A stretch of DNA of 64,000 nt from Pectinophora gossypiella (taxonomy: Eukaryota > Arthropoda > Insecta > Lepidoptera > Gelechiidae), in the NCBI RefSeq assembly GCF_024362695.1, contig NC_065433.1, positions 27,685,700 through 27,749,699 of the forward strand, given 5' to 3'. Shown piece after piece: positions 36,501 through 47,854 of this stretch. The notes below the pieces were generated by a model that searched no databases, was not told the origin of the DNA, and saw only the letters and a program-made list of their open reading frames with translations. Each line of letters opens with the position of its first letter. The first letter of the stretch is position 1. A program made the position numbers and the translations under genes.

Positions 36501-36996
36501 GTTAGCCTACTATTGAGCCGACGTACTTACATAAGTAAGTAGTAACCGGGACTAACGGCTCAACGTGCCTTCCGAAGCACGGATCCTGGCGCTTAACCTA
36601 ACCTTGGATTGGCTCTATAAGTAATAGTGATCCTTATAGCTTGACTTGAGGACGCTAGTTACTGAATGCGAATTGAACTTTAAACAAATATTTGATAACA
36701 TAGCGCTATACGCCTGTTTCCTTGAAGGGGGTAGGCAGAGATATTTAATTTTAATGATGAAAGCATTTTTAACCACTACGATGCCAAACTTTTAGCGTTG
36801 TCATGACCAGTCATACAAGAAAAGTTTCGTAAAAAGTTTGGTGCTGTTTAGTGCCTCTATTTTTGTTTCAAAACTCGATTTTTAGTAAACTTACGATTCA
36901 ATTAATTTTTATTTAATTTTCAGTCTCCGAGGAAACTTTTACCTTCGTACCGCGGCCTCGGAGCCATTTGCCCTGGGCGAGCGCGGTGCAGCGTGA
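30516..36996 (+). CDS. Secreted lipase, pancreatic lipase / phospholipase A1 family
   Basis: Nine exons join in phase: 30516-30558, 31715-31801, 32823-32874, 33285-33389, 34166-34307, 34930-35078, 35182-35396, 35916-36069 and 36924-36996. The product is 339 aa with GT-AG introns throughout. Exons 1-2 encode a signal peptide (MNRSLSVVVFLIAIATLTC). Then come RKPTVLYGHG, LILDWSN, the nucleophile elbow GHSLG (Ser171), GLDPA (catalytic Asp198) and DFCSHWRS (catalytic His269), so the Ser-Asp-His triad is intact. Also present are HADFWPN and a cysteine pair (the C of QPGC and C267) bracketing a lid of only about a dozen residues. Short lids are usual in phospholipase A1-type members, longer ones in triacylglycerol lipases, so the substrate is uncertain. 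The length suits insect neutral lipases, which lack a PLAT domain. The small exon 3 (52 bp) is required for phase. Introns 2-5 and 7 contain SINEs or MITEs. The gene converges on the SLC22 gene, 654 bp away. Confidence 0.9.
30700..31045 (+). mobile_element. SINE-K with B box and inserted repeat G
   Basis: CGGTTCAAACCCCGGTGGGC is a tRNA-type B box, followed by CACCGGAATTTACATGTCGG and GATGTTGGTCTAAAAGAAAG. Repeat G (30823-30975: AGCAATATCATGTACATACT, GTGACATGG) then intervenes before the tail TTCATCTTGCGATTGATGTA. It lies in lipase intron 1. Confidence 0.6.
31405..31625 (+). repeat. Repeat M, uninterrupted copy in lipase intron 1
   Basis: CTCCGCTCCCCACCAGCGGC, AATCGTATGGCGTCAGACGT and GAGGTTGTTTGTATGAAGTG appear in the order of the split copy at 47.9-48.6 kb and show the empty site of that insertion. 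Confidence 0.65.
32046..32335 (+). mobile_element. SINE-C copy 1: tRNA-like head fused to 5S-rRNA-like segment (lipase intron 2)
   Basis: The head GCTCGGTGGCGCAGCGGTAA contains a pol III A-box match (TGGCGCAGCGG). Next comes TTAAGCAACTTTCGC, then GGCCGGTCATAGGATGGG and TGACC, which resembles the internal control region of 5S rRNA. The body includes GTGCTTCGGAAGGCACG and CACTGGGCCCGCGTGATGG, and the tail is GATGATG repeats. ATGGTGC at both ends may be the target duplication. It is nearly identical to the copy at 33846-34130. Confidence 0.75.
32880..33125 (+). mobile_element. SINE-B in lipase intron 3
   Basis: A B box (GGATTCGAATCCCGG) at about 32927-32941 is followed by the plus-strand body, with GGCTGATCACCTGAAG and CTTACTGATGTAAGTAAGTA, ending GGTAATCCACC. 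Confidence 0.7.
33145..33233. mobile_element. 89-bp hairpin MITE in lipase intron 3
   Basis: TTAGCCAAATTGCAAACGAT on the left pairs with ATCGTTTGCAACTTGGCTAA on the right, and the outer tips read GGGGCC and ACCCCT. A related single arm is at 48718-48742. It ends about 50 bp before lipase exon 4. Confidence 0.7.
33846..34130 (+). mobile_element. SINE-C copy 2: tRNA/5S chimera (lipase intron 4)
   Basis: Same structure as the copy at 32046. ATCATCTTT flanks it at 33837-33845 and 34131-34139, a 9-bp target duplication, so both ends are defined and the chimeric head is part of the mobile unit. The element ends 35 bp before the exon at 34166. Confidence 0.85.
34850..34914. mobile_element. Truncated CAGGGTGTTAGT MITE abutting lipase exon 6
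   Basis: CATTCGTTACGATGTCACTA followed by ACACCCTG matches the end of the MITE at 2992-3128. The tip lies 15 bp before the exon starting at 34930, and its CACTAAC falls at branch-point distance. Confidence 0.7.
35755..35905 (+). mobile_element. SINE-K 3' half ending beside lipase exon 8
   Basis: GGCGGCGATACCATTCACC, CAGAAAGCTCAATGAGGTG and TTCATCTTGCGATTGATGTA lead to the tail CTTATGTTATG at about 35905, some 10 bp before the exon at 35916. Another tail copy is at 23935-24015. Confidence 0.65.
36395..36590 (-). mobile_element. SINE-B body with inserted LINE-tail scrap, lipase intron 8
   Basis: GATTACCAACCTG occurs twice (36409 and 36480) around GTGCAATAACGTATATTTGA, a LINE-type 3' tail. The body then continues ATAAGTAAGTAGTAACCGGG. 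The repeated GATTACCAACCTG may be the target duplication of the scrap. Confidence 0.6.
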
Positions 36997-37160
36997 GGCG
37001 CCATCTGACGGAATTATGTGAAACTACGTCGGTTCTAAGCAGTGCGCTTTTTGTTGTACGAGGTATTTTAAGGAAAGTTTTGTATTTGCTCAATAGATGT
37101 CGCTGTATAATATGTCGGCTGGTTTTGGAGAAAAATCATTTTCGTTGTTGTAATTTAGTT

Positions 37161-37189
37161 ATTAAAATAGCATACATAATATTTATTAA
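37161..37189 (+). terminator. Candidate poly(A) signals of the lipase gene
   Basis: ATTAAA occurs at 37161-37166 and 37184-37189, about 165-190 bp past the lipase stop. No AATAAA is closer. Weak evidence. Confidence 0.25.
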
Positions 37190-37650
37190 AATATGTGTTT
37201 TAATTATATTGCCCACTGTGAATATTGTTTCAAAACTTTACTTAAAATCAATTTCCATTAGATATTTTGTCACTTTTACGGAGTTACATTCCTACTAACC
37301 AATAGTATATTTAATTATGAATATATTAAAAACAAGGTCGACTGAGTAGGTAACGTTTTGTTTGACCAGTGAAAAAATAGATTATGTTTGTACCTACCGA
37401 CTTGAAACTTAATCACTAAAAACACAGTAACCCTTATTATCATCATAATTACCTATTTCCCTCTCCTGTTTTAGTGTTCATCTATCCACCGCTAATTGAT
37501 TCTTCTCACAAATACTTACCTTAATTTATAGAGTAACATTGCATAATATGGTGCCTAGCATATTAATATCTCAGTACTTAATGATATTACTCATTAAATA
37601 GTAATTTTAACTAAAATATTAAATCAATTAATACCTTTCGAGTACCTATC

Positions 37651-40600
37651 CTACTTCATGACTTGTTTCATATCTTTTTCTTCTCTAACTTCTTCAATAC
37701 TGTCCGGCAGCTTTCGACCTTTAGTCTCAGGCAGTAGCACCACGACTAGTCCAGCTAGAATTGGAGTCACCCCAAATATGGCAGTAGGTAGCCAGTACGC
37801 CGTGCTGCTTAAACTGGCGACGAACGGGGCTATCATGGAGCCTACCCTCATCGCAGTGGAGGAGACGCCTACGCCCATGTTCCTGACGACGGTAGGGAAG
37901 AGTTCTGAGGAGTAGATGTAGATGCAGGTGGCTGCAACGGAGGCAAAGCCGTTGCCGATGGCAGCGAGGGTCTGCGTGAGCCAGGCCAGCTGGGGCACAA
38001 CGCCCAGTGCTACGATGCTCGCACCGCAGATCAGCAGGCTGGACATAGCGGTGATCTTCCGCCCCAGCTGCCTCACCATCCATATTGCCAGGAAGTTTGC
38101 TGGCACCTGCAATTACGGTAACGAGGTGGTATTAATTTGTTGAAGCAGCCAGAATGACGATTGCGAACTTTTCAGATTTATTGTGGCCAAAAATCCGCCT
38201 CCAGACCAATTTCCTTGATAAGATTCAAAGCCTGTTTGTGAGCTCTCGAAGTTCTTTTAAAAAATAAAATAAAAAATTAATTTATTATCACAAAAAATGA
38301 TTAAAGTACAGAATAAAAATAAAGTTCTTGAGACAGCTTCACATAGCTGAGGTGGCCAGCCTATTGGTTCTGATTGTGCGAAGTGAAAAACCTACAGCAT
38401 CGTAGGGTAACTATGGTGACTCTACCTACCCATACCCGTTAGGGGTCGCGGGCGCATTTTTGTTTGAGTTTTTTCTGCGCTGGCAGTAGGACGAAATATT
38501 ATGTAATTTATATTTATGTAGACATAGGTACGTCGTTACACAGCAGCCCAGCTGTCGGATGCGGGATTAATACCACGGATGGCTCTACCCATGACAAATC
38601 GTCAGTGTCTGTTTACCCACCTATAGTTATATATAAGTGGTGTGTATATGTTTGATTTTTAAGATAAGTACTTAATTATATTTAAGGTCATTCGCATAAG
38701 TACAAAGCCCTCGCACAGCATAAATAATATTTAAAAAAGATAAAATATGACATATATTTTTTTAATACTTTAAAAATAAGTATCGCTCAGAAATAATAAT
38801 AAACAGCCTATATACGTCCCACTGCTGGGCACAGGCCTCCCCTCAATCAACCGGAGGGGGTATGGAGGATACTCCACCACGCTGCTCCAATGCAGGTTGG
38901 TGGAGGTGTTTTAACGGCTAATAGCCGGGACCAACGGCTTAACGTGCCCTCCGATGCACGGAATCATCTTACTTTTTCGGACAATCAGGTGATTCAAGCC
39001 TGAAAAGTCCTTACCAAACAAAGGACAGTCTCACAAAGTGATTTCGACAATGTCCCCATCGGGAATCAAACCCGGACCTCCAGATCGTGAGCCTAACGCT
39101 CATACCACGTTACGTTGCAATACCCTCGTTCGTTTGCTGCTAGAGTACTTCAAAATATAATTCACTAGCTTAGCTTATGGACAATACAGTTGTTACCTGC
39201 AGTACAGCCGGCCGGGTAATAAATGGGATAAAACTTGGCGTGATTATACCTGGACGAGAGCGGTGACAGCGACGCTGAGGAAGGGATCCGGGCTGGTCTG
39301 ACCGATGTACTGGTTGAAGCCGAAGTAGGTGTGTCCGGTGACCAGCCAGAGGACCACGGAGCAGGCGGTGCGCACGCGCAGCTCGGGCCGCAGTAGCGCC
39401 CAGTAGTTCAGCCGCGGCTGGTCGACTGTTCTCGAGTCTAGAGCTAGTTTTGATAAGGTCTCGTGGATGTTCACTGTAGGTAGCTTGTTCCTGGAATAGA
39501 AATAGATAGGTTATTCTTAAGGACCCAAAAACTAAATGATGATTTTTGCTTTCATTAACGCCTTAGAAGGGAAGGAATATGTACCTACCTATGGGATTGA
39601 CATGAACTAGGAAAACGTTATATTCGCTTATGGGAATTCGACGTAGCGTTTGCGCCAGCGAACGGGCAAAGAATACGCATTTTACTAGACTTATCAGTGA
39701 GTGCTCTAACGTAAGTACCTATCATACCTGGTCTGCACTTATAGTTAAAGGTACAGGTTTGGTCTGAGTACAGAAATAGTAGGGCACTAAAAGGCAAGTG
39801 GATGCTTATAAGCTTTTAGTGTACTGATTATACGATGATCAGATAGGTCCACTGGTCGAAACCGCCGAAGAAATGTTGTACTTACATGTTTGCAGCAGTA
39901 GTAACGATGTTGGCGGCTTCTTCAACGCGGTGGACGCTGAGTAGCCACCGCGGAGACTCGACCAGCACGAAGAAGTAGCCGAGGAAGAGCACGTTGGAGA
40001 CGCCAAGCACCAGCAGGAAGCTATCCCACGAGCGCCAGTAGAACGCCACTAGTGGGACCAGCAGGTGGCCCATTATAAATGGCAGGTGGAAAAAACATCC
40101 GAATAATTCGCGGTATCTGGAACGTGGAAATAGGAAGATAGCGTACATGGTGAACGTTTCATGGGAGGTGGTCACTGACAATCTGGCCTTCCAATCCGAA
40201 GAGCCAATCACAGGTCATGTAGTGAAGGATGAAGCTTAACATGGCAATAGACGTTTATTTGCACTACTTTGGGGAGAGTAAATTTTCCGTTCAGATGATA
40301 TTGTGCCCAGAAAATGATAATGTCGAATTCATGTTTAGATCTCAAATGATTATCACGTATTCAGCTCATGTGACACGTGACCTGACTTGAATTGGGCTGG
40401 TTTCTCCTTCGCGGGTTGGACGGCAGATAGGTAATCGTTTCTGTAACAAACCGGACCTGATCAAAACACGATAACGAGACATGGTGAGAGTCGCGTTTGA
40501 TCAAGGTTTCACCAGTTGGTGAGTAACGATGTGGCCTAAGACTAACTAAACTAAGGAAACTAATCCAAAACATATACCTGGGTCCTATAGCCTCCATGAC

Positions 40601-42230
40601 GATGACGAAGGAGACAACCATGGTGCCGGCGGTGGCGACTCCGAGGAAGAACCGCAGCACGGTGAAGGTCACGTAGTCTGGGGAGAACGGCACGCCCAGA
40701 CCGAGGCAGATGAGGGACACCACAGCCAGGAGGAACGTGTGCTTGCGACCATATCTGGAAACAGAGGTGGAGGCGGCGTGGTGAGTTCCCTGTTTGTGTC
40801 TATCGCTATCGACTCATTTCGCTTCATAGGTACATAACTTTCGTAGATGACGCCTTGAGCCGAAGTGTGCGCTTTTGAGTTTTCTTTTTAGGGCTACAGT
40901 AATCACCTAACCAAGATCGAAATGTTCTTCAAAGTTTAATTTAAATACGAAGGTAATGACGTAATATCATGAATTTTTATGCAATTAATAAAACATTAAT
41001 ATTTTTATTATAGACTCATGCCAGTGTACCCCTTAGACTAGGCACGACACACTCAGTTTTTACGTTTCTGTCAATTTTGTTACTAAACCAATTTAATAGA
41101 AAGGACAGAATCAAGTTTTTTTCTAGATCTCAAGTGGACGTATTAAAACCTTCTGGTAGGTTTTATTAGTGCTAAACAAGTTTTATTTTTTGCATGTTTT
41201 GCCTTGAACCTGAGAAAATGTTACAGGAAATTATTTGTCATTCGACATGCTGTTGGGAAGAGAATGGAAATGGAAGTAAATAGTTATGTATTTGTGCGAA
41301 TACCCTAAACAACTAGGTGAATAGGTAGGTAAATACTTATTTTGAATACTAAATGTAAGTTTTTGGATAGACAGCATATTCTATTTGGCCACGCAAGAAC
41401 CGTAAACTAACCAGGAGATGGTCTAGTCAACCACCAAACCACATTTCACTCTATTATCTTGTTTACCTATTTATTCATTTATCATTTATAAAATCATTTA
41501 TTCATCGCAACTATCATAGATAAGTTTATTGAAGGTCAATTTTGTTTGAATCTACATGTCTTAAGGTGTTATAAACAATGACAAGAAACCATAGAACAAC
41601 CGGGGCAATATATCCCTGTGGTGCAACCAGGTTGTAAAACGGGCACGGGTCAACATGGGCATGCAGCGCAAGAAACTCAACAAACTTATTTATATCGTCC
41701 TTACCAGAACCGCTTTATCATGAGCAAAACGTCTTGACGATTCCAATCGGACTTACTCGTGTAACAGGTTTTTTTGAAATTAAAGTAAAAAAGTCATCTT
41801 ATCTTTAATAATAACACGCTTACCTGTCAGCTAGGAATCCGAATATGACACTGCCGACCAGCACTCCAAGCTGCAGGATGGTCTGCGTGAAGCTGGCGAG
41901 CCAGGCCCTGTCGCAGATCAGCCCCCACTCGGACACGACGGTACTTTCCATGGGAGACGTGTCATAGTCATACCGCAGGCAGTCGTCGTAACACGTGGAA
42001 TTTGCACCGATTGCCGAAGAGTTAGCAAACTGCACACACCAGAACACAGGTCTTGGAGTCAGGAAGACGATCGCCATCTGCACCCATCCTGTGGGCAGCT
42101 TGATCAGGAACACTGTACAGAATACTAGCAGCTGCCATCGGCCGAAATCTCCTATCAATTTGGAGAAAACGTCCTCTTTCTGTGGTTGTTGCTGGCTGTG
42201 GGTCATCTTTGGCAGTACTTTCTGCACCAT
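37651..42230 (-). CDS. Organic cation transporter-like protein, SLC22 family (MFS)
   Basis: Five minus-strand exons join in phase: 42230-41824, 40754-40578, 40116-39886, 39490-39250 and 38106-37651 (stop TAG). The product is 503 aa with GT-AG introns. The start at 42230 (MVQKVLPKM) is the first ATG; a second in-frame Met lies at codon 9. FGRWQ (about residue 29) precedes the first membrane segment. It is followed by the large extracellular loop typical of SLC22, with several Cys and N-glycosylation sites NSS (70) and NST (77), then STVVSEWGLICDRAWL. The MFS signature DRYGRK (135-140) spans the first intron. Later come VLVESPRWL, a membrane segment with TYFGFNQYIGQTS, and ELFPTVVRNMGVG before the closing membrane pair and LLPETKGRKLP. 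About twelve membrane segments are expected. The family carries organic cations, anions or carnitine across the plasma membrane; the substrate is not readable. It is slightly shorter than typical 540-560-aa members. Confidence 0.9.
38806..39110 (-). mobile_element. SINE-A copy in SLC22-like intron 4
   Basis: Full set of family motifs from CCTATATACGTCCCACTGC to the tRNA-like head (CCTCCAGATCGTGAGCC), with moderate divergence. Confidence 0.8.
40321..40465 (+). mobile_element. SINE-H fragment in SLC22-like intron 2
   Basis: GTCGAATTCATGTTTAGATC, GAATTGGGCTGGTTTCTCC and AAACCGGACCTG match SINE-H in plus orientation, antisense to the gene. Confidence 0.6.
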
Positions 42231-42334
42231 CTTGATTCCTTTATTTACTTATTGTTCTACTTCTTATTTATTTATTATCCATTTGTATCGAAATAGTGTC
42301 AATTGTGTTTGTTCTCTCTTAATCTTGAGTACTA

Positions 42335-42366
42335 AATACATCTGAGTAGACGCTCCTTATATAAAA
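42335..42366 (-). promoter_or_regulatory. Possible TATA-type promoter of the SLC22-like gene
   Basis: Reading the minus strand, TTTTATATAAGG (TATATAA at 42363-42357) lies about 130 bp upstream of the start codon and is followed by ACTCAGATG near 42345-42340, a weak initiator match. Spacing to the initiator is a little short, so the assignment is tentative. Confidence 0.35.
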
Positions 42367-42599
42367 CATTTTATCACCTGAAATAAATAATGATATGAAT
42401 GAGAAACTTTATTACAAAATTGCATTAAAAGGATAAATGTGAATATTTATCTATTACAGAGCTATAAAAGATAAAACGCATATAAAAGAAAAGAAAGGAA
42501 GGGAGAATAATAATAAAAAAATTCAAGGATAGTTGCCCTTATCCCTTATCTGTCATCATCATCATCATAATCTATCAACAATGACTCTTCAAGCCCCTG

Positions 42600-42772
42600 T
42601 TAGGTCACATACATCCGAAACTCATTTCTCGTGTAAGCATGTGGGGTGCAATGTTTTCGTATTCAAACATGAATCCGAAAACAATTTCGAAAATCATTAG
42701 TTTAGGCGCGTGGATACGAACCTGCGACCTCAAAATAAGAGTTAAGCGTCTTCCAAATAAACTACCACTGTT
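42600..42772 (-). mobile_element. SINE-H 5' fragment with head
   Basis: Read on the minus strand, a tRNA-like head (GGTTCGTATCC) is followed by GAATCATGTTTG-like body sequence. It lies about 370 bp upstream of the SLC22-like start codon. Confidence 0.5.
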
Positions 42773-42774
42773 CT

Positions 42775-45410
42775 CTCTATTACCTAAGTAAGTATAATGA
42801 AATGGAGGACTTTGGAACATTTCGTTGTAAGTATATCGTCTTCTAGTGATTTGTAGTTGTGTTCACCACCAGGCCAGGCCTAGTGTCTGTCTGTGACATC
42901 AATTTATGCAGATAAATTGACAAACACTTTATTTAGCACAAAGGACACAATACAAGTGTTAAGTATATTGTCTCGACGAAATGCAATAAAAGATTAAGGA
43001 TTGAGTACGTTTAAGATAAGAAGTGTCACGATTACGGCGCACGCACTCCATATCGCCCGCCTCCGCCGACCTCGGCGTCTGCGCAGGTATTGCCAATATT
43101 CTCCACAATTGCGAAATTTTATTTATTCACGTGTGAATTTTATTATTGCCCACCATATATTTTAACATATTGGACAATTTTTCCATACAATAAAGGCAAG
43201 TAATTGCTCGTGAGTCTGCGTGCGTCATTTTATACTGAACAGCGGGTGACTTTCAACTGGAAAAGGTTAAATTTTGCTAATGATCATTTATAAAGCACAA
43301 TTTACACGGTAGATACCATTATCCAGTCTATTATTCTAAAATAAATGAGGTCACGGTCATCAAGTTGATCAAGTTATAAAGTTTAAAATCAGTTTGGTCA
43401 TGATCTTTTAATTATTATAATGTAATAATAGTAAAGTTTGGGGTCCAATCATTCTCCAGCAGAGGTCAAAGCCGTGCTAGAGGTCGTTACATTCCCATAA
43501 GACCTTTTTATTCTCGAGTTCACTATATGGCTGGACACCCATAAGGCCACTCACTTAGCGAGGCGAATAGTTCGAACGGGCTTAGCACGTTAGTTACGCC
43601 GTGCGGGGTTCGAGATCAATCCCAAAGCCAAATATGACGAGATCCCGTTCGAGATGGTCGGGTTTGGGCGAATTATGCTGATTTCCAAAGAAAACTTAAT
43701 TATTTAGTTAGTAATATCGAATAATAAAGGGCTTTGTTCTCTTTCAAAAAATATTATGCTTTAACTAACCTCACTATCACAAACAAGCGGTTTTCACCGT
43801 TTTCAGCCATCCTAACTTTACTTTTTTTTATGAACTTGACGAGATCTCGACAATTTCGGGATCTCGCGGGATTGACATTTCCAATCCCGTGGGATCTGGA
43901 ATTTGCGATCTCGAGTTGGGATTGCATTCCCTAGCCGTAGGTCATAGTCTAAAACAATGCTCTTTAAAAGTGGTCTGCTGGAATCCAGCTTACACCAAAT
44001 TTAATTTTAAGTTATAAATTCAATTTGAGCTGAGTTCGAAGTTTTCCTTTAATTCCCTTTGACTGAGGGCGGACTCCAGGAATGTTCGAGTTCAGGAGTT
44101 GTTCGATCTTAGAATACGGGTGTTGATGCTCTACAGCGTCAGGAATCATTCACAAGTGACTGGCCATGTATTGACGGAGCATCAGCTAAGTTCCAGGTGA
44201 AACATTTTTGTTGGTATTTGAAGCGGTAGAAAATTGATGGTGACCTTGGAAACATCAGTTTTTTCTTATGATATTCAAGTCAATTCTTATCTTATCTAGG
44301 TCCCACTGCTGGACAAATGCCTCCTTCCATTTCTTCCAGGACTCTCTCCAGTGCTTCCTCCAGCATTCAAGTTAATTAGGCAAGTAAATACTTACTTATC
44401 TAAGTAATTGCCTTAAATATTAACCAGCACTATAGCTTTGTTTCTGCATAGTGAATAGTTGAATACCATTCCTCAGAGTTAAGTATGAGTTTGTGTAATA
44501 AATTACTTATATTTTTCGTAGGTATATGAACGCACAACTGCGTAAATAGATGAATACAATGCAAGTCAACTCCAGTGTAATGATTCATTATTTTATTTTA
44601 TTTATTTAAAAAAGTACAACCACATCACACATATTGAGCTTATTCCATAACTTAAGTAGGTATTCTGACTGATATGTGTAACAATAACGGTGTACATAGC
44701 ACTCACAATGCATAAACAAATTTACAAATTTAACAGTAGCAGAAAGGTAATTAAACTTAATTAAACTAAACTAAATCAAAACATACAAATAAACTTTGGT
44801 GGTAGAGTTAAAATATTAACTCAAAAATTGTCGAATAATTTTAGACCTGAAACTGTGAAACTTGTCATGAAATATGTCCACATCAATTCCAGCATTAATA
44901 TTATTATACTCCTTAAGCATCCTCACAGTAATACATTATGTAAATGATACGAACTGAGATAGATTTTGTGTACCTAATGAATGATCAATGGACATTGTAG
45001 AGATAAATGGCGCCGCCCTATGGTCATCGACTCAGTTTCTTAGTCGGTTGGCTCGCTGCTATATGGGTAGTTGCTTCATATAAATATTTCTTTCTATTTA
45101 TTTATACATTATGCGTCGATTTAGATAACCATGCAGTATCTCTAATGTTGCTAAAGGTTTCGTGGCTATCTTTAAGCAGTTCCGGTCATTATACACACAT
45201 TATAAAGGAACCTTTAAAGTCGTTGTAGACGTTAAAAATAATATTTTAATATATTTGACCCAGCCTTGTCACATTAATAGTGATTAATGTAAGTATAGGC
45301 AGTTTTACTTATTATGTTTTTCTTAATTGTCTAGTTTAGAAGCTCCTATGAAGTTTCCTTGGGAAATGGATTGTGTTAAAGATTTTGTATGATAGTTTCA
45401 ATATTTTCAG
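42775..45410. other. No gene recognised upstream of the SLC22-like gene
   Basis: AT-rich sequence with a degenerate GGGATCTCG/CGAGATCCC inverted-repeat cluster at 43620-43930. The 73-codon ORF at 45007 has no motif. Confidence 0.45.
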
Positions 45411-45414
45411 TAGG

Positions 45415-45570
45415 TACAGGAACCAACCGGGACCAACGGCTTAACGTCATCATCATCATCTTACTTTCGGACAATCATGTGATCAGCCTGTAACGTCCTA
45501 ACCAAACATGATCACAAAGTCATTTTTGTGATGAGCACAACGCTCAACCACTGGACCACGGAGGTCGTTG
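45415..45570 (-). mobile_element. SINE-B fragment with tRNA-like head
   Basis: GGGACCAACGGCTTAACG, CAATCATGTGATCAGCCTG and ACGCTCAACCACTGGACCAC appear in family order, much shortened. Confidence 0.55.
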
Positions 45571-45795
45571 TGTATAGTTTATTTGCGGCTTGTATGTTGG
45601 TTATGGTTGACCAAAGCAGCAAACCCTGGACACTTCCAACAAAAATTACATTCTTGCCGCCTAACGCGTATGTGAGAGCGAGACAAAGTCTGCGCACTCT
45701 CCCTCTTACTCTAGAGTAAGACCCAGAGGGGGTGAGGTCGGTAGGTAGAAGGGAGATACTTTAAAAAATATAGAACCATGAAAGAAGAAAGAAAA

Positions 45796-45975
45796 GAAGT
45801 AAGATGATTCCGTGCTACGGAAGGCACGTTAAGCCGTTGGTCCCGGCTATTAGCCATAAAAACACCTCCACCAACCCGCATTGGAGCAGCGTGGTGGAGT
45901 ATGCTCCATTCCCCCTCCGGTTGATTGAGGGGAGGCCTGTGCCCAGCAGTGGGACGTATATAGGTAGGCTGTTTA
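45796..45975 (+). mobile_element. SINE-A 3' half
   Basis: From AGATGATTCCGTGC to GTGGGACGTATATAGG, matching the 3' half of SINE-A in plus orientation. The head is absent. Confidence 0.7.
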
Positions 45976-46409
45976 TGTTATGTTTGTTATGTAGAACCAT
46001 GAATACGACAGACATGAATGGGACAGCAAGCCGCTTATCAGCGGACGTTAGCACATTTTTATAACTATAAAAACATTAATATAGACTAATATTAAGTCTC
46101 ACCGAGATATAAAGATAAACTCTCTACGTTTATTTATATATTTAGTAATGTCAAATTGTTGAGAATACCGTGTCAGTGACAAAGTTGATACTTCTGTGCT
46201 CTTTAGATTAGATTATCTACAAGGTAAGTAAATAGTTAAATTACTTATTTCGATTGTTTAGCTGATGTACTTGTAACGACCTTGCAATTATTTGACAGTT
46301 CTGTAAACAAAAGAATGTCGCGAACCTTTTGTGGCGCGTGCGCTCTGTAAAGGATCGTGTGCTACAGACAGAAGTGAACGTTTTGCGTTCACGTAAGTGC
46401 CATTCTTCT

Positions 46410-46690
46410 ATCGTGTGGGTTGTGAGGTGGATTACCAATCCCATCAACCCCGGTGTCAGGGTTATTATTGAGCTGCCATAGGCCCCTGACATGACTCATG
46501 TAACGACTGCGTACTTACATCAGTAAGTAGTAACAGCGACCAACGACAATCTGGTGATCAGCCTGCAATGCCCTAACCAAACTCCCTAGTTTGTGTAGTA
46601 ATCACAAAGTGATTTTTGTGTGTTGTCCACAGGGATTTGAAGCTGGGACCTCCGGATCGTAAGCACAACGCTCAACCACTAGACTACTGG
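46410..46690 (-). mobile_element. SINE-B, near full-length copy
   Basis: The minus-strand head at 46625-46690 is tRNA-like (GGACCTCCGGATCG with flanking ACGCTCAACCACTAG, read reversed). The body has GTGGGTTGTGAGGTGGATTA and TTACATCAGTAAGTAGTAAC. It shares the middle of SINE-A but has a different 3' end. Confidence 0.7.
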
Positions 46691-47454
46691 ATACTTGAAC
46701 TCTTGAAGTAGAATACTTACTCTTTGGAGTAATTAAATTACGTTAATTACATAACATCGGTCTTGAAGACTAATTGCTGATATGGACAATATATCGTTTA
46801 CTGTTATATGGTTAACATTATAGTAATGTATTTAAAAAGTATATTGAAATCGTTATAAGTAAATGAGAGGTCGTTAAATAAATATATAGAATAATTTATG
46901 AGTGTTTACGATTTTATGGTTTTCACGATTATGCCGATGTAGGTATACGCGCTGTGTCTTTTATTCGCCCGCACTTCTGCATCAGATATAGGTAGGTATT
47001 TTCGGTCAATTTTGTTTACGTTGCACTCATCCGAGTTTAAGGCGTTTACTATCAAAGAAGCTAGGGACACAAGCTGCTGCTGGTAATGTCAGTGCAAGTC
47101 AGACAATTAAAATTTAAGTATTTTTTTATCTACCTGTTATTTGAGAATTGTGAGGGATGAACTGATACAGCCCGCGAGATCACTGCGACCTTGTCAGATC
47201 TATTGTGACCTAAATACCTACAATTTAAAAATCCTCCTCTATCTATCTAAGTACTAGTTTTCCTCTATCTATCTAGATTTTTAACGTTGGGAAATGCGTT
47301 ACGCATACCACGCCGCCCGGGGGGACGACGTCGCCACCCGGTATACCCATTAAAACCCAACAGTGTTCCTCCTTGCCGCCATGTGGCGGGGATACGGGAA
47401 CGCAATTGCACACAACCGCGTATCTATCTAAGTACCTAGTCAAAGAGAAATACA

Positions 47455-47650
47455 AATCACACCGAGGAAGCGTGTTAACACGCTCCTCCCAGCTTGACTA
47501 GAGTCGCGGGTTCAAGTCGCGTCAGAGTCAAAACTTTTAGATATAATTTTCTCTTTGTGTGTTTCTCTGAGCACAAACGGGTGCTATAAAAACTGTAGTC
47601 CTACGCTTCTGTGCTCGATGTATTAAATCGAGAGTTTCGCGTCATCTAAT
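47455..47650 (+). mobile_element. Possible tRNA-derived SINE
   Basis: The segment GCGTGTTAACACGCTCCTCC followed by GTCGCGGGTTCAAGTCGCG has a recognisable B box but only a weak A box, then an unrelated body. Single copy in the window. Confidence 0.35.
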
Positions 47651-47854
47651 AGAGTACGTAATGACAGTAATCTCAGCTATATTTACAACGCATATTGCAC
47701 TCATGTACGTAGTTATTGTACATACACGTGACTTGTCACTGCTCTTTGTACACGAACACAATGATAACCATCCCTAAAGTTCGTTCCCTAAATTGCCTTG
47801 ACCGGGAACCGAAGCCTGAACCTCAGATTTCGTATCATGGAGCCTTAGCCATAG

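Noticed and set aside
37658..38143. Plus-strand and alternate-frame ORFs over the last SLC22-like exon
   Set aside because: The minus-strand frame carries conserved transporter motifs and fits the splice phases.
45007..45228. 73-codon ORF starting MAPPYGH
   Set aside because: Hydrophobic but without a family motif or a supported promoter; likely chance in AT-rich DNA.
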